Assembly: GCA_013696525.1 (NCBI GenBank)
Contig: JACCYK010000570.1
Coordinates: 1 to 13,637 of the forward strand
Direction of reading: 5' to 3'
Length of the DNA stretch: 13,637 nt
Source of the DNA: Chloroflexia bacterium
GTDB taxonomy: Bacteria > Chloroflexota > Chloroflexia > Thermomicrobiales > UBA6265
Part shown: one piece after another, positions 7,464-13,637 of the stretch
How the letters are laid out: each line of letters opens with the position of its first letter
Numbering within the stretch: the stretch's first letter is position 1
The notes under the pieces: model-generated
What the model was told of the DNA's origin: nothing
Databases searched by the model: none
What the model saw: only the letters and a program-made list of their open reading frames with translations
Program-made: the position numbers and the translations under genes

Positions 7464-8756
7464 TTGGTTTCGACTCTTCCCGAGACACCGTACGAAAAGA
7501 CCACGTTGCCAAATGGAGTCCGGATCGTGACCGGACCGATGACCGGCGTCAAGTCGGCAAGTCTCATTTTCTACTACGGGGTCGGCTCCCGCTACGAGCC
7601 GGCCGGGATCGCCGGCGTCTCCCACTTCTTGGAGCACATGCTGTTCAAGGGGACCGAACGGCGGCCGCACCCGATGATGATCTCGCAGGAAGTCGAGGGC
7701 GTCGGCGGCGTCCTGAACGCCGCGACCGGCCGCGAATCGACGAACTACTGGGCCAAGGTGCCCAGCACCCACTTTGCGCTGGCCTTCGACGTCCTGGCCG
7801 ATATCCTCCGCAACTCGGTCATCGACGCGGCGGAGCTGGACAAGGAGCGGTCCGTCATCTTCGAGGAGATCCGCTCGATCCAGGATTCGCCGGAAGAACT
7901 GGTCCACGAGGTGATCGACGAAGTCGTGTGGGGTGAGCAGGGCGTCGGCCGCTCGATCGCCGGCTCCGAGGAGACGGTCGGTACCGTCGACCGGGCCGGC
8001 ATGGTCGATTTCTGGCGCCGGAACTATGGCCCCGATCGCTTGGTCGTGGCCGCCGCCGGTGACCTCCAGCACGACGCGGTGGTGGAGCTGACAGACCGCT
8101 TCTTCGGCGACCTGGAACCGGTCACCGGCTCGAACCAGTGGGAGACGACGCTCAATACCCAGAACGAGCCCCGAGTTCGCCTGGTGCAACGAGAGACCGA
8201 GCAGGCCCATCTCTGCCTGGCGATGCCGGCCCTGCCGTACACCACCGAGCGTCGCTACGTGCAGTCGACGATCGAAGCGGTGCTCTCCTCCGGCATGAGC
8301 TCCCGCCTGTTCCAGGAGATCCGGGAGAAGCGGGGGCTGGTCTACTCGGTCTATGGCTATTTCCGGCCTTATGCCGATGTCGGCCAAGGCGTGGTCTACG
8401 CGGGGACCGATCTGGAGCGGGTCGAGGAGACGATTACGGCGACGGTCGGCGAGTTGCGGAAGCTGCGGGACGAGCCGGTGCCGGCCGACGAGCTGCGCCG
8501 GACTAAGGATTTGCGGAATGGCCGCCTGCTCATGGGGCTGGAAGATAGCCGCTCGGTCGCTGGCTGGATTGGCAGCCAGGAGGCGACCTACGGCGAAATC
8601 CGGACCCCGGAGCAGGTGATGGAAAAGATCGAAGCCGTCACCGTCGAGGAGGTCCAGGAGCTCGCGGGCGAGCTATTCCGGGACGAACGGCTCAGCCTGG
8701 CCCTCGTTGGCCCCTACGACGACGAGCCCAAGTTCCGCGATCTCCTCAGGCTCTGA
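7464..8756 (+). CDS. M16 family zinc metallopeptidase
   Basis: 430-residue peptidase of the M16B type (bacterial relatives of the mitochondrial processing peptidase beta subunit). The inverted zinc motif HFLEH is at residues 54-58. The third zinc ligand is Glu134 in VIFEEI, 76 residues after the second histidine, which is the usual spacing. The C-terminal half carries the paired Arg/Tyr block FQEIREKRGLVYSVYGYF seen in the substrate-binding half, so this is a full-length two-domain protein with its active site intact. No signal peptide is seen, so it is probably cytoplasmic. The start is a TTG at 7464 with AGGAG six bases upstream (7453-7457); no in-frame ATG precedes the first conserved strand. 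In many GC-rich bacteria such a gene follows pnp; here it follows hyuB instead. Its stop overlaps the next gene by one base (TGATG). The natural substrate is unknown. Confidence 0.92.
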   Translation: MVSTLPETPYEKTTLPNGVRIVTGPMTGVKSASLIFYYGVGSRYEPAGIAGVSHFLEHMLFKGTERRPHPMMISQEVEGVGGVLNAATGRESTNYWAKVPSTHFALAFDVLADILRNSVIDAAELDKERSVIFEEIRSIQDSPEELVHEVIDEVVWGEQGVGRSIAGSEETVGTVDRAGMVDFWRRNYGPDRLVVAAAGDLQHDAVVELTDRFFGDLEPVTGSNQWETTLNTQNEPRVRLVQRETEQAHLCLAMPALPYTTERRYVQSTIEAVLSSGMSSRLFQEIREKRGLVYSVYGYFRPYADVGQGVVYAGTDLERVEETITATVGELRKLRDEPVPADELRRTKDLRNGRLLMGLEDSRSVAGWIGSQEATYGEIRTPEQVMEKIEAVTVEEVQELAGELFRDERLSLALVGPYDDEPKFRDLLRL

Positions 8757-9250
8757 TGACGACCGACGAGCGCGCCACCGCCGGCGGGGAGCGATCCCTC
8801 GCCCCGTTGGACATTGCTCAGGACCCCGCGGCGGCGCGGCTTCTTGCCGGTTGCGTGGCGGACGGGAGCGTGGCGAGCGCGGCGGAGATGCTGGCCGGGC
8901 TGCGGGCGACCGAGGGCGTGGACCTTACCGGGCTTGTGGTCGCGGGTGAGCTGGCCGGCGTCTCCGCCACGCGGCGGATCGGGATGACCATGGAGCTGAT
9001 GTTGCTGGTGGTCGCGGTGTCCACCCGGCGGCGGGGCCATGGCAAGGAGTTGCTGATCGAAGCGCTAGTCCGGGCCGGCCGCCGGCCGACCGTGACCGAG
9101 GTTTGCGAAGAAGACCTGCCCTTCTACCAGACAATGCGGTTCAAGCCGGTTGCCCGCCGCCGGCAGCCGGATGGCTCGTTTCGCTACCGGCTGGGCTGGC
9201 ATCCGCCGGGCCAACGCACCTCGCCCGCCGAAGCCGCGGACAATCAGTGA
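8756..9250 (+). CDS. GNAT family N-acetyltransferase
   Basis: 164-residue protein with the GNAT acetyl-CoA fold. Motif A is the strand LMLLVVAVS followed by the pyrophosphate-binding loop RRRGHG (residues 91-96) and the helix KELLIEALVRAG. Motif B is DLPFYQTMRFKPV (120-132), where the FY...F pattern is typical. The first 20 residues are polar and not part of the fold. The ATG shares a base with the stop of the M16 peptidase (TGATG) and has no good ribosome binding site of its own, so it is probably translated by re-initiation. The acceptor (small molecule or protein N-terminus) cannot be told. The coupling suggests a job linked to the peptidase, but it may be only compact genome layout. Confidence 0.82.
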   Translation: MTTDERATAGGERSLAPLDIAQDPAAARLLAGCVADGSVASAAEMLAGLRATEGVDLTGLVVAGELAGVSATRRIGMTMELMLLVVAVSTRRRGHGKELLIEALVRAGRRPTVTEVCEEDLPFYQTMRFKPVARRRQPDGSFRYRLGWHPPGQRTSPAEAADNQ

Positions 9251-9330
9251 CAATTTGGCACAAGATGAGGTTGATCCGACGAAATAGCGTATGGGACCAA
9301 CGATTCGACCGCTTTCGCCTCTATTGACGA

Positions 9331-9359
9331 TTGCGAAACTCCGTTTCCTTCGCTATGCT
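9331..9359 (+). promoter_or_regulatory. Probable promoter of the L,D-transpeptidase gene
   Basis: TTGCGA (9331-9336) and TATGCT (9354-9359) are separated by exactly 17 bases and each match four of six consensus bases. They lie in an AT-richer 146-base gap (9251-9396). Transcription would begin near 9366, about 30 bases before the preferred GTG start. A TTGACG at 9324 is a better single hexamer but is 24 bases from this -10. Confidence 0.45.
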
Positions 9360-9396
9360 GAGGAGAGGGATCGACGTCGTAGTGGAGATGCGCCCC

Positions 9397-10824
9397 GTGA
9401 AGCTGCTCAACCGCGCTCGCCCGTCCCGTGTCCCCACGCCGTTCTTTATCCGAGCCTTGCTCGGGCTGGTGCTGTTGAGTTCCATCCTGCCTGCCGGGCT
9501 GGCCTCGGCGCAGGAGCAGGGCGGGGTGCTGCCCTCGGGTGAAAACCCGGTGGGTGTCGTTGAAGGGGCGGCGGTGATCCCGGCGGCGGAGCCGGCGCCG
9601 GTGGTGGAGGCGGCCCCAATCGAGCAGGTGGTTGACGTCGCGCCAGCGCCGGAGGCGGTCGCCTACACGATGAATCCATCGCCGATGGCCCCCCCGCTTT
9701 CAGCCCCGGCTCCAGCTCCCGCGCCGGTTGCTGTCCCGGTCGTCGAGTGGAGCCCGCCATCGACCGTCTACATCCCCGAAACGGGGCACAGCGTCGACGG
9801 TGTCTTTCTCGATGTCTGGCGGGCCTGGGGCGGCGCCCTCTCCTGGGGCAACCCGATCACGGCGGAGCTGACCGAGGACGGCCGGATTGTTCAGTACTAC
9901 AGCTTTGGCCGGTTCGAGTACTGGCCGGAGGACCCGAACGGCGAGGTCGTCAAGTTCGGCGCCATCGGGGCCGAGACCCGGCCCTACCTGATCCGGCGTG
10001 GATTGCCGGGAGCCGCCAGCCAGGTGAGCGACGCCGATTCGATTGCCCGCGCCTGGATGCCGCTCGACCCGGCGACGGTGCCGCCGGACAGCGCCGGGTG
10101 GCGGTTCATTCCCGCCACCGGTCATGGCGTGGCCGATGATTTCAAGGCTTTCTGGGAAGCCACCGGCGAGGCCGCGTACCTCGGCAACCCGGTCACCGAG
10201 CAGTTTGAGCTGGGTGGAATCACCTATCAGGTGTTCGAGCGGGGCAAGGTAGCGCGGCAACCCGGCGGCTATCCCTACGTGCTTCCAGCCGGCGACCACG
10301 CGGCGTCGCGGCGGCAATTGGACCGGAGCCCGGTTGGCCAGGGCACGCTGCCGATCTACAGCGAAGCGCTCTTTATCCCGCCGCCCCCGCCGACGCCGAC
10401 GCCGGCACCCGTGGTAGCGGCGGCGGAACCGGCCGGGGTCACGGTCGATCCCAACGCCGAGCGCTGGGTGCAGGTCAGCATCAGCCAGCAGTACCTCTGG
10501 GCCCGGCAGGGCGATGTCGTGCTCTGGGAAGGGTTCATCAGCACTGGTAAAGATGGCTTCAACACCCCGACCGGCACCTTCTTCATCAATCGCAAGCTGC
10601 CGGTGGAGGACATGGCCGGCGTCATCGGCGGCGAGTCCTACAACGTGCCGGAAGTACCCGACGTGATGTACTTCACCGATGTCGGTCACGCCCTGCACGG
10701 CACCTACTGGCACAACAACTTCGGTGTCCCGATGAGCCACGGCTGCATCAACCTGCCGATGGACGTCGCGGACTGGATGTACGAGTGGATCAACCTCGGC
10801 GCCCAGGTCGAGATCATGCCGTAG
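9397..10824 (+). CDS. Exported L,D-transpeptidase (YkuD domain) with two wall-type repeats
   Basis: 475-residue secreted or wall-bound enzyme predicted to form 3-3 peptidoglycan cross-links or attach proteins to the wall. Order: basic N-terminus and hydrophobic core (about 15-34) ending in GLASA before QEQ, a signal-peptidase-like site near residue 38; a Pro/Ala/Val-rich linker (about 40-120); repeat one (125-186); repeat two (237-289); a short PPPPPTPTP linker; and a YkuD domain from about 356. The catalytic block SHGCIN has Ser447, His448 and Cys450, with an upstream HG pair at 434-435, as in active enzymes. The repeats share the pattern IPxTGHxV, Trp, and GNPxT and probably bind the wall. 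The GTG at 9397 is preferred because GGAG (9384-9387) is nine bases before it; ATG 9388 and earlier in-frame starts are possible, the earliest (TTG 9331) overlapping the promoter. Confidence 0.9.
   Translation: MKLLNRARPSRVPTPFFIRALLGLVLLSSILPAGLASAQEQGGVLPSGENPVGVVEGAAVIPAAEPAPVVEAAPIEQVVDVAPAPEAVAYTMNPSPMAPPLSAPAPAPAPVAVPVVEWSPPSTVYIPETGHSVDGVFLDVWRAWGGALSWGNPITAELTEDGRIVQYYSFGRFEYWPEDPNGEVVKFGAIGAETRPYLIRRGLPGAASQVSDADSIARAWMPLDPATVPPDSAGWRFIPATGHGVADDFKAFWEATGEAAYLGNPVTEQFELGGITYQVFERGKVARQPGGYPYVLPAGDHAASRRQLDRSPVGQGTLPIYSEALFIPPPPPTPTPAPVVAAAEPAGVTVDPNAERWVQVSISQQYLWARQGDVVLWEGFISTGKDGFNTPTGTFFINRKLPVEDMAGVIGGESYNVPEVPDVMYFTDVGHALHGTYWHNNFGVPMSHGCINLPMDVADWMYEWINLGAQVEIMP
9769..9954 (+). 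repeat. Protein repeat 1 in the L,D-transpeptidase
   Basis: Residues 125-186. It aligns with the second copy at IP-TGH-V, a Phe and Trp a few residues on, GNP-T, and a later Gln. It is a diverged tandem domain repeat at protein level, not a DNA repeat. Confidence 0.7.
10105..10263 (+). repeat. Protein repeat 2 in the L,D-transpeptidase
   Basis: Residues 237-289, the second copy of the IPxTGHxV...W...GNPxT domain. It lacks the FEYWPED-like ending of copy one (GKVARQPGG instead), so it has diverged or is shorter. Confidence 0.7.
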
Positions 10825-10842
10825 CGGCAACGGCGCCGCTAC
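10821..10842. terminator. Hairpin between convergent genes
   Basis: GTAGCGGC (10821-10828) and GCCGCTAC (10835-10842) form a perfect 8-base-pair stem with a six-base loop. It sits between the L,D-transpeptidase and the sulfatase, which converge, and each arm contains one of the two TAG stops. It could end transcription from both sides, but neither side has a T-run, so it is at best a weak or factor-assisted terminator. Confidence 0.4.
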
Positions 10843-12302
10843 GAGGGGACGACCGTTGAACCGGAGGCGTACCATTGGTCGCGGGCCGCGGTCGCGGTTC
10901 GTCCCGTCTCGGCGGCGGCGATGAGCAACCGCTCGCGTTGGCTTTGCCGCACCCGTTGCTCGAGCGCCACCGGGTCCCAATCCAGGAGCAGCCGGCGCTG
11001 GAGGTCGCCCAGGACCGCCTGGTACGCTGGATCGGCCGCCAAGTTTCGCAGCTCCGCGGGGTCCGCCGCCAGATCGTAGAGCTCCGGGTCGTCGCCGAGG
11101 CTGTAGTTCAGCTTGTAGCGGCCGGAGCGCAGCATGGCCATTGGACGCGCCACGCCGTGCCCGAGGTACTCCGCGAACGCCGTGTCGGGCCACGGCGTTG
11201 TTGATGGTTCCCCGCGCGCCAGGGGCAGCAGGCTCTCGCCCGCGAGCGGACCTGCCGGCGACGCTCCGGCGGCATCGACCAGGCTCGCCACCACGTCGAC
11301 GAGTGAGACGACGCTGGCGATCCGGCGCCCGGCGGGCAACCGGCCGGGCCAGCGCAGCACGAGCGGAATCCGGGAGGAGTGCTCATAGAAATTCGACTTT
11401 CGCCACAAGCCATGCTCGCCGGCCATCTCCCCATGGTCGCTGACATAGATCACGAGCGTGTTATCGGCCAACCGTGTCTCGGCCAGGGTATCGAGCAGTT
11501 GGCCGATCTTGTCATCAAGAAAGGTGATGAGCCCGTAGTAGCCGGCGCGGCCACGCCGGACCAGCTCCTCCGAAAAGCCCGTCAGACCAAACATCCGGCG
11601 CAAGCGTTGATAGACCGGATGCTGGCTCGCCAGGTGCCCGGCGGGGATGACCGGGAGATCGATCTCCTCTGGAGGGTAGCGATTCCAATAGCGATCCGGC
11701 ACGACAAAGGGGAAGTGCGGCGCGATAAAGGACACGTTGAGCGCCCATGGCTGTTGGTGGCGATCCGGATCGCGCAGATAGGCCAAAGCAGCCGCCGCAA
11801 CCTGATCGTCGATGGCAATCTCGGGCGAAACCCCTGGTCCCGCCTGGGCCAGGCTTGGCCAGGGGTTGGCGGCGGCGGGTGTCCCGTCGGCCCAGTCGAA
11901 GATGGGATGGCGATGTTCGGCGTGGAGATCGCGTGCGAGCCGCGCCCGGAAGCCGTGACGCTGATCAGGACCGACAAAGTGTTGCTTGCCGGCCAGCACC
12001 ACGTCGTAGCCGCCGGCCCGGAGCATGTGCGCCCAGGTTGGACTGTCGGATGCCAGCGGTGAGGCATTGTCCCAGGTCCCGATCTCGTGGACGTGGCGAC
12101 CCGTCATAAACGACATCCGGGAGGGGACGCAAAGCGGTGAGTTGCAGTAGGCGTTCTCGAACAGCACGCCGCCGGCCGCTAGGCGGTCCAGATGCGGTGT
12201 TTGCACCAGCGGATGCCCATACGCCCCGCTGAATTGCGGGGCATGCTCGTCCGCCATGATGATGAGCAGATTCGGCCGAGTGTCCGATGCCGGTTTGCTC
12301 AT
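10839..12302 (-). CDS. Cysteine-type sulfatase, choline-sulfatase/PMH group
   Basis: 487-residue hydrolase of the alkaline phosphatase superfamily, cleaving sulfate (or phosphonate) esters. The maturation motif CVPSR (Cys58 to Arg62) supplies the formylglycine nucleophile after oxidation by a maturation enzyme not present here. Other active-site residues are in place: Asp18-Glu19 in IMADEH, Lys106 and His108 in AGKQHF, His196 in APHFPF, Asp289-His290 in VSDHGE and Lys302 in WRKSNFYE. Asp-His rather than Asp-Asn, the NSPLCVPSR context and a C-terminal WDPxxLxxxVxxSQRxR stretch point to the choline-sulfatase-like branch, but the substrate is not proven. No signal peptide is seen. The start at 12302 is chosen because homology begins with NLLIIMADE just after it and AGAGAG is nearby; the longer frame to 12425 would run into the DUF429 gene. 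It lies 62 bases after that gene on the same strand. Confidence 0.88.
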   Translation of the reverse strand: MSKPASDTRPNLLIIMADEHAPQFSGAYGHPLVQTPHLDRLAAGGVLFENAYCNSPLCVPSRMSFMTGRHVHEIGTWDNASPLASDSPTWAHMLRAGGYDVVLAGKQHFVGPDQRHGFRARLARDLHAEHRHPIFDWADGTPAAANPWPSLAQAGPGVSPEIAIDDQVAAAALAYLRDPDRHQQPWALNVSFIAPHFPFVVPDRYWNRYPPEEIDLPVIPAGHLASQHPVYQRLRRMFGLTGFSEELVRRGRAGYYGLITFLDDKIGQLLDTLAETRLADNTLVIYVSDHGEMAGEHGLWRKSNFYEHSSRIPLVLRWPGRLPAGRRIASVVSLVDVVASLVDAAGASPAGPLAGESLLPLARGEPSTTPWPDTAFAEYLGHGVARPMAMLRSGRYKLNYSLGDDPELYDLAADPAELRNLAADPAYQAVLGDLQRRLLLDWDPVALEQRVRQSQRERLLIAAAETGRTATAARDQWYASGSTVVPS

Positions 12303-12364
12303 CTGGCCGCTCTCTCTGGCATCATTACGTGCTCCCGATCCTTGGCCCTGCTTCCTGGCGACGC

Positions 12365-13204
12365 CTATGTTGCCCGAAAATCGTGAAGCGTTCCCAGGCA
12401 GTCTTTGTCCGGCACAGCAATCCACCCTTCCAGCTTTGCTATCTCGACTTCGTCATCGGTCGGGCGTTCGGTTCGGTCGAGATAAGCCGCGCGAGTGACA
12501 CGTGAGGCGATCAACGCTTCGAACGCATGGGCACTTCTCACGAACGGACTGTCCGGCTCGATGGTGAGTCGCAGCCACGGACAAGCTAGACACATCGCTT
12601 CAAGTAGTCTGGCGCGTACCTGTTCCCCGAGCGGCGGATTACCTTCTCTTGACTTGTACCCTTTTGCATCGAAGCCCCAGTCTTTGAGCGCGACCGCGGG
12701 GTAAACCTCCCACACCCGATCGTCTCCGGACCGGTCGGTTACCCTCAAAAGATCGAGGAGTTCGACACAGCGCATGGCGGGCATGGCGATCTTGTCAGCC
12801 GCCACCGCCAACGGCACAAGGTTGTGCTTCTGCCATACGTGGAGGTCGGTCCGGCGGTAGCGCAGAGCGCGAAGGTACATCGGATCGGTCGAATCTATGA
12901 ACGTCCTTCCTCTGCATGGCGCGTGAGCTTGCTTTAGAAAATCAACAAACGGTAACGGCCAGCCAAACGGGGAATCTATGCCAATCGCCTGGCAGTCATC
13001 GGCGAGCGCAACAATATCGCGATTGGTAAGACCAAGCACGGGTGCCGCGACCGTCACCGAGTCATGGCCCCACTCGATAATACAGGCAGCGGTCTTCTTC
13101 GGTAGCGAAGCAAGGTCCACTCCCAGCGTGCGCGTCAGCGTCCTCCGGTTGCGACTAGTCACCGTCCGCGGCCTGCTCGCTCTACTGGGCAAGATCCGGT
13201 GCAT
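12365..13204 (-). CDS. DUF429 family protein
   Basis: 279 residues from the ATG at 13204. It is recognised as DUF429, a family of unknown function predicted to have an RNase H-like, possibly nuclease, fold. Blocks seen: LGVDLAS (residues 27-33), AIGIDSPFGWP (73-83), RYRRTDLHV (115-123), WEVYPAVALKDWGF (165-178), AHAFEALIASRVTRA (225-239) and the terminal EGWIAVP (259-265). Acidic residues Asp30, Asp77, Glu167 and Glu229 could form a metal site; the last block more often carries Asp where Glu229 stands. The first 20 or so residues are basic and outside the domain, and the ATG has no well-placed ribosome binding site, so the true start may be the GTG at 13162. Hand counts of several 60-base lines give about 52-63% G+C, lower than the operon at the left, which hints at recent acquisition. 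It starts 16 bases after the ctaG stop. Confidence 0.8.
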   Translation of the reverse strand: MHRILPSRASRPRTVTSRNRRTLTRTLGVDLASLPKKTAACIIEWGHDSVTVAAPVLGLTNRDIVALADDCQAIGIDSPFGWPLPFVDFLKQAHAPCRGRTFIDSTDPMYLRALRYRRTDLHVWQKHNLVPLAVAADKIAMPAMRCVELLDLLRVTDRSGDDRVWEVYPAVALKDWGFDAKGYKSREGNPPLGEQVRARLLEAMCLACPWLRLTIEPDSPFVRSAHAFEALIASRVTRAAYLDRTERPTDDEVEIAKLEGWIAVPDKDCLGTLHDFRAT

Positions 13205-13220
13205 GAAGACGCGGCTCGCC

Positions 13221-13637
13221 TCAGGCCGACGGTGAGTGCGACGTGTCGGCCACGGCCTTGGGGGCGGGAAACGATTGTTCGCGATCTTTGGCTTCCTCCC
13301 GGGTGGCCCAGGAGAGGAAGACGATCGTGATCAACAGGAAGTAGAAGGTGTTGACGCCGAGCCACATCATCAGGCCGGCCGCTTGCTGATCCCTGGCCAG
13401 ATCGATGCCCCAGGCGCGGGGGACGGTCGCGTAATAGCCGTAGAGCGGCGGGTCGGCCATCGTGATGAAGGCGCCGACGATGCCGCCGGGCAGGGTTTGG
13501 GCGAAGAGGTAGAGGCACATCGGGAGGGGATGCAGCCGCGGCCACTCCGGCAGGTTGCCCAGGATCGGCCACCAGAGCAAGAGCGAGGTGGCCAGATAGG
13601 TAACATGCTGGAGGATGTGGACCGGCTCGTTGACCAG
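13221..13637 (-). CDS. ctaG: Cytochrome c oxidase assembly protein CtaG family, 5' end cut off
   Basis: C-terminal 138 residues of a multi-span membrane protein; the frame stays open to the right edge of the window, so the N-terminal part is missing. It begins LVNEPVHILQHVTYLATSLL, the His-rich helix start typical of Caa3-type CtaG proteins, followed by LLWWPILGNLPEW. Hydrophobic helices are seen at PMCLYLFAQTLPGGIVGAFI and, later, AAGLMMWLGVNTFYFLLITI. The tail is polar and charged. CtaG proteins help assemble the copper centre of cytochrome c oxidase in the cytoplasmic membrane, so a respiratory (aerobic) organism is implied. The oxidase genes are not in the window and may lie to the right. 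Confidence 0.85.
   Translation of the reverse strand: MVNEPVHILQHVTYLATSLLLWWPILGNLPEWPRLHPLPMCLYLFAQTLPGGIVGAFITMADPPLYGYYATVPRAWGIDLARDQQAAGLMMWLGVNTFYFLLITIVFLSWATREEAKDREQSFPAPKAVADTSHSPSA

Noticed and set aside
9331..9396. TTG 9331 or ATG 9355 as the L,D-transpeptidase start
   Set aside because: Neither has a ribosome binding site, and both fall on the -35/-10 pair of a plausible promoter; starting at 9397 gives a normal signal peptide.
9700..11193. 497-codon open frame on the minus strand across the L,D-transpeptidase and sulfatase genes
   Set aside because: It is Arg/Pro/Gly-rich, has no recognisable domain and mirrors the codon bias of the genes on top of it; long antisense frames are common at this G+C.
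12303..12425. N-terminal extension of the sulfatase
   Set aside because: It overlaps the end of the DUF429 gene on the same strand, and the family homology begins only a few residues after the ATG at 12302.
1..13637. tRNA, rRNA, CRISPR array, insertion sequence or phage genes
   Set aside because: No spaced direct repeats, transposase or integrase motifs, or tRNA-like arms were seen; small structured RNAs cannot be excluded by reading alone.

Overview
The window is GC-rich, protein-dense bacterial DNA, roughly 65-70% G+C by eye. It holds no rRNA, tRNA, CRISPR array or transposase gene, and no gene-free stretch longer than about 150 bases. Frequent GTG and TTG starts, a CtaG-type oxidase assembly protein, and an L,D-transpeptidase carrying the 'IPxTGHxV...GNPxT' repeat common in secreted Chloroflexota proteins suggest a member of the Chloroflexota, possibly Thermomicrobia or Sphaerobacter-like. 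This placement is inference; a high-GC actinobacterium is not excluded.

Left part (1-7350, + strand): one compact run of six genes. It opens with a spermidine/putrescine/opine-type ABC importer: an ATPase cut off at the window's left edge and two EAA-motif permeases. An AroM-family protein follows, then the two subunits of a hydantoinase/oxoprolinase-type ATP-dependent amidohydrolase (HyuA, HyuB). Most junctions overlap or touch. The exception is the aroM-hyuA junction, which holds a long, nearly perfect inverted repeat. The simplest reading is an uptake-and-hydrolysis module for a small cyclic amide or imide, with AroM as a candidate racemase or accessory enzyme. The substrate cannot be read from the sequence.

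Middle part (7351-10824, + strand): an M16 zinc peptidase translationally coupled to a GNAT acetyltransferase, then a separately promoted, exported L,D-transpeptidase with two cell-wall-type repeats and a C-terminal YkuD domain.

Right part (10839-13637, - strand): three genes read right to left. These are a CtaG protein cut off by the right edge, a DUF429 protein of visibly lower G+C, and a cysteine-type sulfatase of the choline-sulfatase/phosphonate-monoester-hydrolase group. The sulfatase converges on the L,D-transpeptidase, and a short hairpin containing both stop codons lies between them.

The most notable points are the transporter-AroM-HyuAB operon, with two conserved-looking cysteines in AroM that could act as a racemase pair, and the palindromic element inserted between aroM and hyuA.
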